A stretch of 64,000 bases of DNA from an uncultured Bacillota bacterium (GCA_947645675.1 CANSDP010000001.1:62001-126000); one strand, 5' to 3'. Shown: positions 19,639 through 29,793, counted from the stretch's first letter. Translations and numbers: made by a program. Notes: a model not told the origin generated them from the letters alone.

Positions 19639-20253
19639 ATGGAAAAGGATATCAAGCTTATTGAGAGCATTATCAGCCTGGAATGGAATATGTTTCAGAA
19701 GGTGAAAAATATCGGCGGGAGGGCCAGCTGTCAGGACAATTATAAGACCTTTTATATCATGCGACGCAGTCAGTACGAAAACTGGACCGATGACATGCTG
19801 CGCTGCTATTATACATACGCCGCCTCCTGTGAAGCGAACGGCCGAAACCTGATGACCGAGAAATATGGCCGGATGATGGAATATACTGACCCGCATTACT
19901 ATCATGAATACATCGCGAGCCGCATGCCCTATGTGCCGGAAAAAAGCCGCCGCCTCATCGACGAAATCGTGGAAATTATGGTTGGCTGGGGGAAGGAGCT
20001 GGCAAAGCGGTACCCAAAGCTCTCCGGCGCCGGACGGCCCATTACCGCGGATGGCGACAGCGCAGGCTGTACCTCGCAGGAAACCTATGAGCGGGGCGAG
20101 CTCGCGACATACCCCGCCGATCTCTTGGAGCTCTACGCGGCCTACCTGAAGGAGCTGAAGGGTCAGGGCAGATCACTTGCCTACATGATCCAGGAGACCA
20201 TGGTCCATCTCTACGGCTTCAAGACCGTTGACGAGGCTGAGGCGAGCCTGTGA
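19639..20253 (+). CDS. DUF4125-type protein
   Basis: IISLEWNMFQKVKNIGGRASCQDNYKTFYIMRRSQYENW pattern; immediately downstream of the DUF4037 gene. Confidence 0.75.
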   Translation: MEKDIKLIESIISLEWNMFQKVKNIGGRASCQDNYKTFYIMRRSQYENWTDDMLRCYYTYAASCEANGRNLMTEKYGRMMEYTDPHYYHEYIASRMPYVPEKSRRLIDEIVEIMVGWGKELAKRYPKLSGAGRPITADGDSAGCTSQETYERGELATYPADLLELYAAYLKELKGQGRSLAYMIQETMVHLYGFKTVDEAEASL

Positions 20254-20449
20254 CAGGGGCATTTGCTTGCGGCGGGACCGTCCAATCGCCGCGCGGAAAT
20301 CATGGACGCCGCGTTTTTCTCCACCGAGTTGAGGATGACCCCTGCCAAACCGCGGGCTTAAAAGCTCCCTGTGACTTTTAAGCCTTGCTCCAGAATATAG
20401 TTTTTGAGGATGGCACAAGGTCCATGTGCTCCGGGTTCTGCCGCTCTGA

Positions 20450-21391
20450 TCAGAGCTCGTCTTGGGCGGGAAGAAACAGTTGGCCGGCCAAGTCTAGCAG
20501 TCTCTCCTGACTGGCTCCGGCGTCCACGCTGAGGCTGTAGAGCTGACCGGGGACCAGGTCGAACCAGACCACTTTGCCCGCGCCGCCGTCATTCCAGGCC
20601 AGCCGGGCCGGACACCAGCCCACCTCGGCCTGGGCGTGATGGGCGAACTCCTCCTCCACGCCGGAAATGTCGGCGAAGTCGGAGCTTGTCTCATAGGTGA
20701 GGGCGATGCGGTAGGCGCAGCTCACGCCGTCCAAGGTGAAGGTGGTCTCACCCACCGCCAGGCCGTCCAGATGGAAGGCGTTGTAGTGTATGTCCCCCGC
20801 GCCCTCCGGGGCATTGCTCAGCTGGCTGCCCAGGGTGGAGAAGATGCTGTCCACCGTGTCCAGCAGATCGGCGGGGGTCATGTCGGAACGGACAGACCAC
20901 TGGATCTGACCGGAGTACCAGCTGACCTGAGCGGTCTTGGCGTTGGAGCGGAGGGCCAAGGTGGCGCCGCCGGCGTTCCAGTCCACCTGGTCGGTCCAGG
21001 TCTCGCTGTAGAAGATGTCCTGAGGCTGTTCGGTTTTCCACGCCCGGAGGGTAACGGCGTGGCCGCCCCGGTCAAATTCCACCTGGGCGATGGGAATTTC
21101 GCTGGAGCTGGGCAGCAGATCGTAGCGCGCGTTCCTGGCGTCCGCCGGCAAGGGCAGCTCATAGCCGTATCCGGCCAGGTCTGCGGCGGTGACGCCGGAC
21201 TCCGGCGCCATAGGGGACCGGTCCTGCCAGAACAGGACGCCAAGGACCACGCACAGGCAGGCGGCCGCCGTGGCCAGACTTCTCCAAAGGACCGTGCGCT
21301 TATGCTTTGGAACAGCCAGGGCCTCCTCCAGCAGATCGTCGTCCACGGCGTTCATAAACAGCAGAAAACGTTCGTATATACGTTCACTCAT
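20450..21391 (-). CDS. Putative anti-sigma / membrane-anchored protein
   Basis: One TM (LATAAACLCVVLGVLFW) after ~40 aa cytosolic part; ATGA overlap with the upstream sigma gene. Confidence 0.55.
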   Translation of the reverse strand: MSERIYERFLLFMNAVDDDLLEEALAVPKHKRTVLWRSLATAAACLCVVLGVLFWQDRSPMAPESGVTAADLAGYGYELPLPADARNARYDLLPSSSEIPIAQVEFDRGGHAVTLRAWKTEQPQDIFYSETWTDQVDWNAGGATLALRSNAKTAQVSWYSGQIQWSVRSDMTPADLLDTVDSIFSTLGSQLSNAPEGAGDIHYNAFHLDGLAVGETTFTLDGVSCAYRIALTYETSSDFADISGVEEEFAHHAQAEVGWCPARLAWNDGGAGKVVWFDLVPGQLYSLSVDAGASQERLLDLAGQLFLPAQDEL

Positions 21392-21939
21392 ACATAGATC
21401 CCCTCCTCTTCCATAGCTTTGCGGAGCTTGTTGCGGGTACGGAACAGGGCGGACTTGACCTTTTCCTCCCCCACGCCGCACTCCTGGGCAATCTCCAGGA
21501 TGCTCATACCGTACCAGTACCGCCGGAGGAAATAACGGCGGTGCTCCTCGCTCTGCCGGCGGAGGAAGCGGTCGAGAAAATCATGGAAGATTACCTTGTC
21601 CGCCACTGTGTTCCCGGACTCCGGCAGGCTGTTGTTCAGCTCTTCAAAGGTTTCCACCAGGGTGGAGTCCCGCCTTTGGGCGCGGTTGTAGGTCAGCCGG
21701 TTCAGGGCCAGGTTCCGGGTGATGCGGCCCACAAAACTGCCTAAGTAGGCAGGCCGCTGGGGCGGAATCGCATTCCAGGTCTGGAGCCAAGTGTCATTGA
21801 CACACTCCTCAATATCCTGCTCGTCCCACAGGATGCGCCGGGCGATAGAACAACACATAGCGCCGTATTTTTCCAGCAGGTGCGCGATGGCTTCCTCCGC
21901 CCGCCGGAAAAACAGTTCAATAATCTGGGTATCTGACAT
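21388..21939 (-). CDS. ECF-type RNA polymerase sigma factor
   Basis: DEQDIEECVNDTWLQTWNAIPPQRP...RRYWYGMSILEIAQECGVGEEKVKSALFRTRNKLR. Confidence 0.88.
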   Translation of the reverse strand: MSDTQIIELFFRRAEEAIAHLLEKYGAMCCSIARRILWDEQDIEECVNDTWLQTWNAIPPQRPAYLGSFVGRITRNLALNRLTYNRAQRRDSTLVETFEELNNSLPESGNTVADKVIFHDFLDRFLRRQSEEHRRYFLRRYWYGMSILEIAQECGVGEEKVKSALFRTRNKLRKAMEEEGIYV

Positions 21940-22014
21940 CTCTTTACCTCCCTATGTATAGTTAGACAGATTTTTTGCCGCCTTCGTTGTGCCCGGACAA
22001 AATTTTTCTTTTCG

Positions 22015-22482
22015 ATGTTCTTCATCTCTCACAATACAACAACTTACCAGAATACCGGACGCCTGCGAAAGTATCCCCTGGTGGCGTTTCTAAAAAATCT
22101 GATGCTGCAAAAATATATGGGCGCTGAGCTTGCCGGAAGCCTGATTTATGACACTACTGGGATCGAAAGCTATGCTGCGGAAAATAATCCACAATTCTTT
22201 TCTTCAAAACTGCGGCAGGCGAAGCACATGGCAAAAACAAATCCGAGTACAGACCCATATCGGGCAGTTTACGGTCTGCTCTCCGACTGCGCCGCCGCCA
22301 ATCCGGCGGAGAAACAGCAGTACATGAGCGGCCATTTTTGCTATGCGCAAAAGGCGGGGCTGCTGACCAACGGCCTGGGAATCGTGCGCCACATCGCTTT
22401 TTTCGATGACTACCAAGGCCGACCTTTTCCTCGCTGGTATTGTCCAGCTCCTTTGCGTTGTGTTAGCCGATGTCCTTCATGA
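22015..22482 (+). pseudogene. Truncated transposase remnant (DDE type)
   Basis: N-terminal part only: TGRLRKYPLVAFLKNLMLQKYMG...DTTGIESYAAENNPQ...CYAQKAGLLTNGLGIVRHIAFFDD. Confidence 0.65.
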
Positions 22483-22706
22483 ACGTCAGCTTTTCGCCGT
22501 GTTCGCCGTCTTTCTGCCTGAGTAATCTCTTAATATCCTAAACCACACTCTCCGGTCCCCTGTGAGGGTGTAGTTGGTGTACGCTCTCCTCTTGATCGCC
22601 TCCGCCTGTTACTCCCTTCTTCATTCCTTTCCCTATCTGGACTGACTTTTGCTGGAGCAATTCTCAAAATAAACAATAACCAGTGTGGCGAAACCATCCA
22701 AGACAA

Positions 22707-22997
22707 TCATGCGAAGACACAACAAAAGGCAAATTGAATAGCTGTATCAAGCGCATCGGGAGAACGGGCCCGAAGCTTTCTCAAAGTGGCTTTTACCTTA
22801 GACCAAAGTTTTTTAATAGGGTTCAGGTCCGGGCTGCACACAAGTGGATAAAGGGGCTCCGCTCCGGCATCACGGGGCACCTCGCCCACCGCTTGGACGT
22901 GGTGAATCCTGAGATTGTCCATTACCACAATATCGCCTGTCAGGAGGGTGGAAATCAGAGCCTTTTTCTCATCTGCCTCCGCCCCTTCCCGCTCCAC
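22707..22997 (-). pseudogene. IS630-type transposase C-terminal remnant
   Basis: GDIVVMDNLRIHHVQAV...CSPDLNPIKKLWSKVKATLRK, a typical DDE endonuclease motif. Confidence 0.75.
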
Positions 22998-23058
22998 TAT
23001 TATAGCACTTTCCAGGACGGTTTGTTAGATGCTAAACAGGTTCTTAGGGCGACCTTGA

Positions 23059-23548
23059 AATACTATCGTCAGCTTCATCAATGCCGAGGTTATCAAAACC
23101 CGCGGCAGTTTGCTGGATGTGCTGAAACACGACATCGAAATGTCCAGCATGAAGCTGGAGCTCATGTATACCAAACCTGCGACCACCATCCAGAAGTTCC
23201 CGTATATCGTGGACAGCGTTGCTGGCCTGAAGAAAAAGCGGTTTGCCGTTATCATCGACGAGGCCCATTCCTCCACTGCTGGTAAGGATATGGCGGCTGT
23301 CACTATGTCGCTCGGCACTGGCAATCAGGAACATCCTGATGAAATCGGATAAATTAAAGACCAGTGCAAAGAACAACACCGTCAAAGACTTTGAGTGCTC
23401 TTATTTCGACGATATCGATGATGCGCTGATTGAAGGGCTGGAACAGAATCAGGACTTCTTCTTCATGCTTCTGAGCAATGATGAGATCAAGAGACAGGTG
23501 CTTGGCATCTTTACAGAGGAGATTTATACAAGCTTGCGAAATGAATAG
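23059..23548 (+). pseudogene. Type I restriction endonuclease HsdR remnant
   Basis: Helicase DEAH motif fragment (TIQKFPYIVDSVAGLKKKRFAVIIDEAHSSTAGKD) joined out of frame to the HsdR C-terminus (NTVKDFECSYFDDIDDALIEGLEQNQDFFFMLLSNDEIKRQVLGIFTEEIYTSLRNE). Confidence 0.7.
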
Positions 23549-23561
23549 GAGGAAATGACTC

Positions 23562-25955
23562 ATGTTTGACAAATTTCGTTTGAAGGATGTACTGGTAAAG
23601 TACAAGCAGGATTTTGTATCCACGCAGTGGGGCAATGAAAAATATAAATGGGAGGCAGTGAAGTGCTTTCAAGATAATTGGGATGTGAACGCAGCTGATT
23701 TTGCCGACATGCTCACACGATCTCTTGCCAAAACATATAACCTGCTGGCTTCCATGAATCATTATCCGGCACGAATGATTACGGGATTTGCCAAGACAGC
23801 ACCGGAAGAAGTACGCTCCATGTTCATTGCGCTTTTTGATGAGAATAAGGATGTGTATGAGCGGATCGATGCTTTCAAGATGCAGTCCTCCATCCTACTT
23901 GAAAAATACGGAAACAGTGCCGGTCAGCATTATCAGTACGAAAATGCCATAAGCACCTACTTGTGGCTTCGCTACCCGGACAAGTATTACATCTACAAGT
24001 TCGGTGAGATCAAAGCCGTGGCAGATGAGCTGGAAAGCGACTACCGTTTCAAAAAAGGTGCTTATGCAGATAACATCCGGAATTCTTATAAGCTCTACGA
24101 TGAGATTTGCGAGGAATTGAAACAGGACACAGAGCTCGTCAATCTGCTAAGAAGCCAGCTTACAGATACCTGCTATCCTGATCCGGAGCTGAAGACGCTG
24201 ACATTTGATGTGGGCTTTTACATTAGCCGCTACTATTCGCAGAAAAGCACTGCGGTGACCGAAGCGGAGTGGTTTCCGACCGATTATGATCCGGGCCTCT
24301 CAGTGGATGATTGGGTTGGCCTGCTCGGTGACGACGATGTATTCACTACCGGCAGTCTGGAAATTATGAAGCGTATGAAGGATTACGGTGGTCAAGCTAC
24401 CTGCACACAGCTCTCCGTTAAATACGGTGAAACAAAGAATTTCTACAATAGCGGGTCCGTAGCGCTTGCCCGCCGCGTTGCGGAAAAGACTGGCTGCCCA
24501 GTTATGGAGCGAGAAAACGAAAATTCAAGATGGTGGCCCATTCTTTACTTGGGCAGAAATGCCAGCAAGGATGAGGAGGGAAGCTACGTATGGAGGCTGC
24601 GCGATGAGCTCGCAGCTGCTTTGGATCAGGTCGATCTAAGCGGTGTGGAGCTTTATGCCGCTACGGCACCGGGCGAAGAAGATCATGGTTTTTGGTGGCT
24701 GAATGCGAATCCGAAGATTTGGAGCTTTTCCGAAATAGCGGTTGGTGAAGTGCAGTCATACACCTTGTTCAATGACAATGGGAACAAGCGTAGAATTTTC
24801 CAGAACTTTCTCGATGCCAAGGCCGGAGATATGATTATCGGCTACGAATCTTATCCTGTGAAGCAGATTGTGGCAATCGGTAAGATCAGCGCAGAGCAGG
24901 ATGGCAAGAAGATATATTTTGAGAAGGTTGAAGGGCTGACCTCTCCGATTGACTATGCGACATTGAAGGGATGCCCGGAACTGGAACGCATGGAGTATTT
25001 CCAGAATCCGCAGGGCAGCTTGTTCAAGCTGACCAGAGGTGAGTTTGAGTTTATCATCGACCTTATCCGTGAGGAAAATCCGCTGCAGCCAGAATCGACC
25101 ATTGACACCTACACGAAAGACGATTTTCTGGAAGAGGTCTATATGACCGAAGCGCGGTATGAGAATCTGATTGCAGTGCTCCGTAACAAAAAGAACATCA
25201 TTCTGCAAGGTGCACCGGGTGTCGGAAAGACATTTGCAGCAAAACGGCTCGCTTATTCCATGATGGGCGAGAAAGACGAGAGCCGTATCGAGTTTGTGCA
25301 GTTCCATCAGAACTACTCCTACGAAGATTTCATGATGGGCTATAAGCCAATCGAAGATGGCTTTGAGCTGAAGTACGGCATTTTCTATCGCTTCTGCCAG
25401 AAGGCCGTAAACCAGCCGGACAAGGACTACTTTTTCATTATCGATGAGATAAACCGAGGCAACATGAGTAAGATTTTTGGAGAGCTGCTCATGCTGATTG
25501 AGCGCGGCTACAGAGGCACGAAAACCACCCTTGCCTACAACGGGCTTACGTTCTCTGTGCCGGCAAACCTTTACATCATCGGCATGATGAATACGGCAGA
25601 CCGGAGCCTGGCTATGATTGACTATGCGCTCCGTCGCCGCTTTAGCTTTTTCGAGGTGGAGCCGGGGTTTGATTCCGATGGATTTATTCAGTATCAAAAT
25701 GACTTGAACAACGAGACTTTGAACGAGCTTGTGTCCAGAGTGAAGGATTTGAATAAGGAGATCGCGCTGGACAAATCACTGGGTAAGGGGTTCTGCATTG
25801 GACACAGCTATTTCTGCGGCAGAGATGTCTGCACTGAGGAATGGCTACATTCAATTGTTGATTATGATATTCTCCCGATGCTTTCTGAGTACTGGTTTGA
25901 TGATGCTACTAAACTTCAGCGCTGGGAGAATATCCTACAGGGTGTGTTTCAATGA
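23562..25955 (+). CDS. mcrB: EVE-domain McrB-type AAA+ GTPase, type IV restriction
   Basis: Walker A LQGAPGVGKT; Walker B YFFIIDEINRGNMSKIFGELLMLIE; EVE-like FWWLNANPKIWSFSEIAVGEVQSYT upstream of AAA. Confidence 0.88.
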   Translation: MFDKFRLKDVLVKYKQDFVSTQWGNEKYKWEAVKCFQDNWDVNAADFADMLTRSLAKTYNLLASMNHYPARMITGFAKTAPEEVRSMFIALFDENKDVYERIDAFKMQSSILLEKYGNSAGQHYQYENAISTYLWLRYPDKYYIYKFGEIKAVADELESDYRFKKGAYADNIRNSYKLYDEICEELKQDTELVNLLRSQLTDTCYPDPELKTLTFDVGFYISRYYSQKSTAVTEAEWFPTDYDPGLSVDDWVGLLGDDDVFTTGSLEIMKRMKDYGGQATCTQLSVKYGETKNFYNSGSVALARRVAEKTGCPVMERENENSRWWPILYLGRNASKDEEGSYVWRLRDELAAALDQVDLSGVELYAATAPGEEDHGFWWLNANPKIWSFSEIAVGEVQSYTLFNDNGNKRRIFQNFLDAKAGDMIIGYESYPVKQIVAIGKISAEQDGKKIYFEKVEGLTSPIDYATLKGCPELERMEYFQNPQGSLFKLTRGEFEFIIDLIREENPLQPESTIDTYTKDDFLEEVYMTEARYENLIAVLRNKKNIILQGAPGVGKTFAAKRLAYSMMGEKDESRIEFVQFHQNYSYEDFMMGYKPIEDGFELKYGIFYRFCQKAVNQPDKDYFFIIDEINRGNMSKIFGELLMLIERGYRGTKTTLAYNGLTFSVPANLYIIGMMNTADRSLAMIDYALRRRFSFFEVEPGFDSDGFIQYQNDLNNETLNELVSRVKDLNKEIALDKSLGKGFCIGHSYFCGRDVCTEEWLHSIVDYDILPMLSEYWFDDATKLQRWENILQGVFQ

Positions 25956-27004
25956 TAAAGGATAAGAGCATATTCATAAAAAACATCTACTACATGCTCT
26001 CCTATGCGTTTGCCATTTTGAATCAGGGTGGCTATGAGAATGTGGCAACGGAGGAGTTTGACAATCTGCATAATCTCTTTGCCGCAATTCTGGCCAAGGG
26101 AATCGGCAGACAGTTGAAACAGGGCCTCTACCGTGAATATCTAAACCGCAAGGAGAACGCGGCGGTAGTGCGTGGCAAGATTGATATGCCCGGAACGATT
26201 CAAAACCGTCTTTCCAGAAAGCGGATGATGACCTGCGAATATGATGAGCTTTCGGAGAATAACCCGCTCAATCAGATCCTGAAAACAACGGTGATGATTC
26301 TGCTGCACCATGCCAAGGTGGATACCGAATATAAGACGGATTTGAAAAAAGAAATGTTGTTCTTTTCGAATGTCGATACGATTGATCCGACCTCTATTCA
26401 CTGGTCCTCGATTCGCTTTCAGAGGAACAACAACACCTACCGAATGCTTGTCAGCCTTTGCCAGTTGGTACTTGAAGGCATGCTCCTGACCACAGACAGC
26501 GGGGAATACAGACTGGCGGCCTTTATTGACGAACAGCGGATGAATAGACTCTACGAAAAGTTCATCCTTGAATATTATGCAAAAGAGTGCCCGCAGGTAA
26601 AAGCAGCGGCATCACAGATACCGTGGGCCCTGGATGATGATATTGGTACTATGCTACCAGTCATGCAGAGCGATATTATGCTCTCGCAGTGTAACAAGGT
26701 ACTGATTATCGATGCCAAGTATTACACCCATACCACGCAAACGCAGTATGATGTTCACACCCTTCACTCGAATAACCTGTATCAGATCTTCACCTATGTG
26801 AAGAACAAGGACGCCGAGTTTGGCGAAAAACGACATACGGTATCCGGCATGTTGCTATATGCCCGGACGGATGAAACCATCCAGCCCGATAACATTTATC
26901 AAATGAGCGGTAATAAAATTAGTGTAAAAACGCTGGATTTGAACCAAGATTTTTCCAAAATTGCTGCGCAGCTGAATGCGATTGTAGATGAACACTTTGC
27001 GTAA
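25952..27004 (+). CDS. mcrC: McrC-type restriction nuclease subunit
   Basis: ATGA overlap with mcrB; FIKNIYYMLSYAF...VLIIDAKYY nuclease motif. Confidence 0.88.
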   Translation: MIKDKSIFIKNIYYMLSYAFAILNQGGYENVATEEFDNLHNLFAAILAKGIGRQLKQGLYREYLNRKENAAVVRGKIDMPGTIQNRLSRKRMMTCEYDELSENNPLNQILKTTVMILLHHAKVDTEYKTDLKKEMLFFSNVDTIDPTSIHWSSIRFQRNNNTYRMLVSLCQLVLEGMLLTTDSGEYRLAAFIDEQRMNRLYEKFILEYYAKECPQVKAAASQIPWALDDDIGTMLPVMQSDIMLSQCNKVLIIDAKYYTHTTQTQYDVHTLHSNNLYQIFTYVKNKDAEFGEKRHTVSGMLLYARTDETIQPDNIYQMSGNKISVKTLDLNQDFSKIAAQLNAIVDEHFA

Positions 27005-27177
27005 TGGTAGCAGTTGGTGAGCATTTTAGAAGATTTCTGTCGGTCGTATTACAATTTTCAAAATGGTGATCCTGCTCGGCAGTTGCGCTTTTGTTCAGAT
27101 TGGGTTATAAGATAGTCGCGCAGTGTTATCACGGTAAAAGCAAGATACATCAGAATACGACATAATGTAATTGTGAC

Positions 27178-27252
27178 CATTGACGTGGTGTGGCAAGGCA
27201 CGGTGTGGCTTGGCATGGTCAGGTGTAGCATGGCGTGGAACGGTCACAGGCA
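27178..27252 (+). repeat. Degenerate GGCATGG/GGCAAGG-type short repeats
   Basis: gtggtgtggcaaggcacggtgtggcttggcatggtcaggtgtagcatggcgtggaacggtca. Confidence 0.6.
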
Positions 27253-27286
27253 GCTGCCCTTCATCATTATTAAATGGAGGTACATT

Positions 27287-27427
27287 ATGAATTATTCAGA
27301 AAGCACCATCAGACGCAGAGCCTACAGCATCGGTTACCGGGCAGAGAAAGGCTTCCAGCATTTTGGGCAGTTTGTCTGCCACGACTCTTGTGGTGACCGC
27401 TTTACCGGCTATATGGTGAAAGGCTGA
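27287..27427 (+). CDS. Small conserved-looking ORF (46 aa) of mobile-element type
   Basis: atggagg RBS; MNYSESTIRRRAYSIGYRAEKGFQHFGQFVCHDSCGDRFTGYMVKG. Confidence 0.5.
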   Translation: MNYSESTIRRRAYSIGYRAEKGFQHFGQFVCHDSCGDRFTGYMVKG

Positions 27428-27629
27428 CTAACTTTCAAAAACTGTGAAAAGAAAACGTGCGCATAGCCCCTGGTTCCCTTGGGTAGCACCGGAGAAGGGT
27501 GCAAATTGCAAATCTCCCCTGATGGTGTCTTGACCCCACAAAACGAAAAAAGCGGGACGCCAGAGACCATCCGCACCCCCGGCATCCCGCTATCCCCTTG
27601 ATTTCAAGGTTTTTTCATAGGCAAAATTA

Positions 27630-27669
27630 AAAAGTCCTCAGTCGATTGTATCATCGACTGAGGACTTTT
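27630..27669 (-). terminator. Terminator downstream of tRNA-Leu
   Basis: Perfect hairpin aaaagtcctcagtcgat tgtatc atcgactgaggactttt; T-run on minus strand. Confidence 0.8.
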
Positions 27670-27670
27670 G

Positions 27671-27757
27671 TGGTGCGGCTGACGGGAGTCGAACCCGTAC
27701 GCCCGTCCGGACACAAGCACCTCAAGCTTGCCAGTCTACCAATTCCAGCACAGCCGC
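27671..27757 (-). tRNA. tRNA-Leu(GAG), CCA encoded
   Basis: Reverse complement GCGGCTGTGCTGGAATTGGTAGACTGGCAAGCTTGAGGTGCTTG...GGTTCGACTCCCGTCAGCCGCACCA; anticodon loop TTGAGGT. Confidence 0.93.
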
Positions 27758-27875
27758 AGAGCGTGACAGAAGCAAGTCACTTTTGATATTATACTGTCCT
27801 TGGCGGGATTTGTCAACGGGATTTTTCAATTCTGGGGCAAAAATTTATTTTTGCTCAGAAAGGCGATTTCCGATA

Positions 27876-27904
27876 TTGAAACATAAGCGCTCCGGTGCTA
27901 TGAT
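27876..27904 (+). promoter_or_regulatory. SigA-type promoter
   Basis: TTGAAA - 17 bp - TATGAT upstream of the GH13 gene. Confidence 0.6.
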
Positions 27905-27951
27905 AATCGCGGCATGGACCATGAATTTTGACCGGAAGGAGCGGGGATAGA

Positions 27952-29793
27952 ATGAAAAAGCAAACTGATTTTGACCGCCGTCTGGAGCGGCGCTACGACG
28001 AGCTGAAATGGCTGTACTGCGAGCTGTATCACAACGATACTCAGGCCTTCGGATACTTTTTAGAGATGCTGAGGAGCTGCTGGAACCAGCGGAAGCGGGC
28101 GCTCCGGGCCCAGGACAGCCTCCGGGAGGCCGACCCCGGCTGGTACCGCCGGCGGGAGCTGTTGGGCATGATGCTGTATGTGGACGCCTTTGCCGGAAAT
28201 TTGAAGGGAGTTAAGGGGAAGCTGTCCTATCTGGAGGAGTGCGGAGTGAACTACCTCCACCTGATGCCCCTGCTGGATACCCCCAAGGGCCGCAGCGACG
28301 GAGGCTATGCCGTCAGTGATTTCCGGTCCGTCCGGCCTGACCTGGGTACTATGGACGACCTGGAAAAGCTGGCCGATGCCTGCCGGAAGCGGGGGATCAG
28401 CCTCTGCCTGGACTTTGTGATGAACCACACCAGCGAGGACCATGAGTGGGCCCGGCGGGCACGGGCGGGGGAGAGCGGCTATCGGGAGCGGTATTTCTTC
28501 TACGACAGCTGGGAGATCCCCATGAAGTTTGAACGGACGGTCCCCCAGGTGTTCCCCACTACGGCACCGGGCAGCTTCACCCAACTGGAGGACGGGCAGA
28601 TCGTGATGACCAGCTTCTACCCCTATCAGTGGGACCTGAACTACGCAAACTCCGCGGTGTTCAACGACATGACGGAAAATCTGCTGTTCCTGGCCAACCG
28701 GGGGATGGACGTGCTGCGTCTGGACGCCATTCCCTACATATGGAAGGAGCTGGGGACCGATTGCCGGAACCTGCCCCAGGTCCACACCTTGTCCCGAATG
28801 CTGCGCATCGCCTGCGAGGTCGTCTGTCCCAGCGTTCTGCTGCTGGGGGAGGTGGTGATGGAGCCCTCCAAGGTGGCCGCCTATTTCGGCACCACCGAGA
28901 AGCCGGAGTGCCACATGCTCTACAACGTGACCACCATGGCTACCACCTGGCATACTCTGGCCACCGGGGATGTCTCCCTGCTGAGGAAGCAGATGGAGGC
29001 TGTGTGCGCCCTGCCCAAGAGCTTTCTGTTTTTGAACTACCTGCGCTGTCACGACGACATCGGCTGGGGGCTGGACTACCCCTGGCTCCGGCGGAGCTTT
29101 GGCATAGACGAGGTGGCTCACAAGCGGTATCTCAACGACTGGTTCACCGGCCGCTGGCCGGGGAGCGACAGCCGGGGGGAGCTGTATAACAACGACCCCC
29201 GTCTGGGAGACGCCCGACTGTGCGGCACCACCGCTTCCCTGTGCGGCCTGGAGGCGGCGGCCTTTGAACAGGACCCCTTCAAGGTGGAGCGGGCGGTGGC
29301 CTGTGACCTGACCCTCCACGCCTGGATGCTCTCCCAGAGCGGCATTCCCGTCGTCTACAGCGGAGACGAGGTGGGCCAGCTCAACGACTACACCTACCAC
29401 GACGACCCGGACAGGCGGGAGGACAGCCGGTATATCCACCGGGGGGCCTTCCAGTGGGAGCTGGCCGGCCATAGAGACGACCCGGACACCCCCCAGGGCA
29501 AGCTGTTCCAGGGCCTGCGGCGGCTGGAGCAGCTACGGGCGTCGGAGCCCTGCTTCGACGCCGGGGCGGACGTCTGGGTGGAGGACAGCGGCAGTCCCCA
29601 TGTGCTGGCCCTGTGCCGCCGGACCGGGGACCGGGAGCTGGTCTGTCTGTTCAATTTCAGCCAGAATTTTGTCCAGGCCGGGGTGAACCGGGAGGGGAGC
29701 TATACCGAGCTGATGTACGGCACGAGGCACGAGGACATCCACAGTATTCAGCTTTGGCCCAGCGGCTTTGCCTGGCTGCTGCGGGAGAGCTGA
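27952..29793 (+). CDS. Amylosucrase-like GH13 glycoside hydrolase
   Basis: GVNYLHLMPLLDTPKGRSDGGYAVSDFRSVRPDLGTMDDLE...MDVLRLDAIPYIWKELGT...LGEVV...FLNYLRCHDDIGWG; N-terminal helical region typical of amylosucrases. Confidence 0.82.
   Translation: MKKQTDFDRRLERRYDELKWLYCELYHNDTQAFGYFLEMLRSCWNQRKRALRAQDSLREADPGWYRRRELLGMMLYVDAFAGNLKGVKGKLSYLEECGVNYLHLMPLLDTPKGRSDGGYAVSDFRSVRPDLGTMDDLEKLADACRKRGISLCLDFVMNHTSEDHEWARRARAGESGYRERYFFYDSWEIPMKFERTVPQVFPTTAPGSFTQLEDGQIVMTSFYPYQWDLNYANSAVFNDMTENLLFLANRGMDVLRLDAIPYIWKELGTDCRNLPQVHTLSRMLRIACEVVCPSVLLLGEVVMEPSKVAAYFGTTEKPECHMLYNVTTMATTWHTLATGDVSLLRKQMEAVCALPKSFLFLNYLRCHDDIGWGLDYPWLRRSFGIDEVAHKRYLNDWFTGRWPGSDSRGELYNNDPRLGDARLCGTTASLCGLEAAAFEQDPFKVERAVACDLTLHAWMLSQSGIPVVYSGDEVGQLNDYTYHDDPDRREDSRYIHRGAFQWELAGHRDDPDTPQGKLFQGLRRLEQLRASEPCFDAGADVWVEDSGSPHVLALCRRTGDRELVCLFNFSQNFVQAGVNREGSYTELMYGTRHEDIHSIQLWPSGFAWLLRES

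Noticed and set aside
24756-25697. 313-aa antisense ORF in mcrB
   Set aside because: No domain features; overlaps conserved Walker motifs on the sense strand
27550-27595. agcgggacgcc..ggcatcccgct hairpin as terminator or attC-like site
   Set aside because: Imperfect stem without a T-run and no integron context; left unassigned
27671-27757. tRNA-Leu as attachment site for the McrBC island
   Set aside because: The island lies on the 3' side of the tRNA, but no integrase is present and I saw no repeat of the tRNA 3' end near 21.9-22.1 kb
28060-29472. 470-aa antisense ORF opposite the GH13 gene
   Set aside because: GC-rich antisense artefact; no recognisable domain, while the sense strand is a clear enzyme
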